13,145 bases of DNA from Neptuniibacter sp. (GTDB lineage Bacteria; Pseudomonadota; Gammaproteobacteria; Pseudomonadales; Balneatricaceae), in assembly GCA_030149405.1 (NCBI GenBank), contig JASBRM010000060.1:1-13145 (forward strand). Reading direction: 5' to 3'. Positions within the stretch are counted from its first letter, which is position 1. The number at the start of each line of letters is the position of its first letter. Shown here piece by piece: positions 12,959-13,145 of the stretch. The notes beneath the pieces are model-generated. The model was given only the letters and a program-made list of their open reading frames with translations, was not told where the DNA came from and did no database searches. Both the position numbers and the translations under genes were made by a program.

Positions 12959-13145
12959 TTACTTCCTCCATGCTGATGGAGCTTTACACCAATATCCAAG
13001 TGGAACCGGACTTGGTTTAATCTCATCATCGTAGTGAACGCCTTTGACTGGCTCGTCTATACCGTCCCAGGTGAAAGCTACAAGCGTAGGCCTGCCTCTC
13101 TGTTTCCAGCCTTGCCGAGTGACAACAAGAAAGCCTTTTTTCACT
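12959..13145 (-). CDS. C-terminal part of a probable DNA-binding (winged-helix-like) protein
   Basis: An open frame on the minus strand ending at TAA 12961-12959 and running to the window edge; the first codon in view is GTG at 13144, but the gene most likely begins outside. The visible 61 residues (GFLVVTRQGWKQRGRPTLVAFTWDGIDE, then PLGYWCKAPSAW) recall the C-termini of phage- or plasmid-type helix-turn-helix or replication proteins, where a 'GF-x-x-x-TRQG' wing is followed by 'LYAVTW..IDE' and a terminal 'W.K' motif. The recognition is tentative, from memory of that pattern. It reads toward the dyad array and the nuclease-like gene and could encode their regulator. Confidence 0.4.
   Translation of the reverse strand, partial: VKKGFLVVTRQGWKQRGRPTLVAFTWDGIDEPVKGVHYDDEIKPSPVPLGYWCKAPSAWRK

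Overview
The window looks like a piece of a marine gammaproteobacterial chromosome. ThiI with a C-terminal rhodanese domain, the Na+-pumping oxaloacetate decarboxylase operon oadGAB and a TPR response regulator together fit Oceanospirillales or a relative; this assignment is inference from protein resemblance. The first 8.25 kb is ordinary core genome and the last 4.9 kb is an accessory patchwork.

Core part (1-8251): two tandem tRNA-Arg(ACG) genes 22 bp apart, the first with a mismatch in its anticodon stem; thiI (tRNA 4-thiouridine and thiamine sulfur transfer); oadG-oadA-oadB (membrane anchor, biotin carboxyltransferase, Na+-translocating decarboxylase), with a good promoter and a small palindrome at the expected transcription start; a strong bidirectional terminator; a convergent class II histone-deacetylase-like hydrolase; an intergenic region with an orphan Rho-independent terminator that suggests a small RNA; and a TPR response regulator whose receiver domain lacks the phospho-acceptor aspartate.

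Accessory part (8252-13145): a secreted protein made of 16-residue TDSFGTTR-type repeats capped by cysteine pairs; a small lipoprotein on the opposite strand; a compact three-gene operon (cpYpsA/SLOG-type nucleotide-binding protein, a 100-residue helical protein, a one-TM protein); a 66-residue basic protein; about 0.7 kb without convincing genes but packed with 62-88 nt stem-closed elements, three of them consecutive, plus a related pair bracketing a two-TM protein gene; then, on the minus strand, an unknown basic protein, a PD-(D/E)XK nuclease-like protein and the C-terminal end of a probable DNA-binding protein cut by the window edge.

Between the nuclease gene and that partial gene lie four copies of a dyad CTCC-N5-GGAG, set 44, 42 and 32 bp apart (about 4, 4 and 3 helical turns), two in each orientation. 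At least one lies exactly between a -35 and a -10 hexamer, so the array reads as an operator block or an iteron-like protein-binding site. No integrase, transposase, CRISPR array or rRNA was seen. The most promising places for something new are the dyad array with its nuclease, the tandem structured elements at 10.68-11.75 kb, and the SLOG operon.
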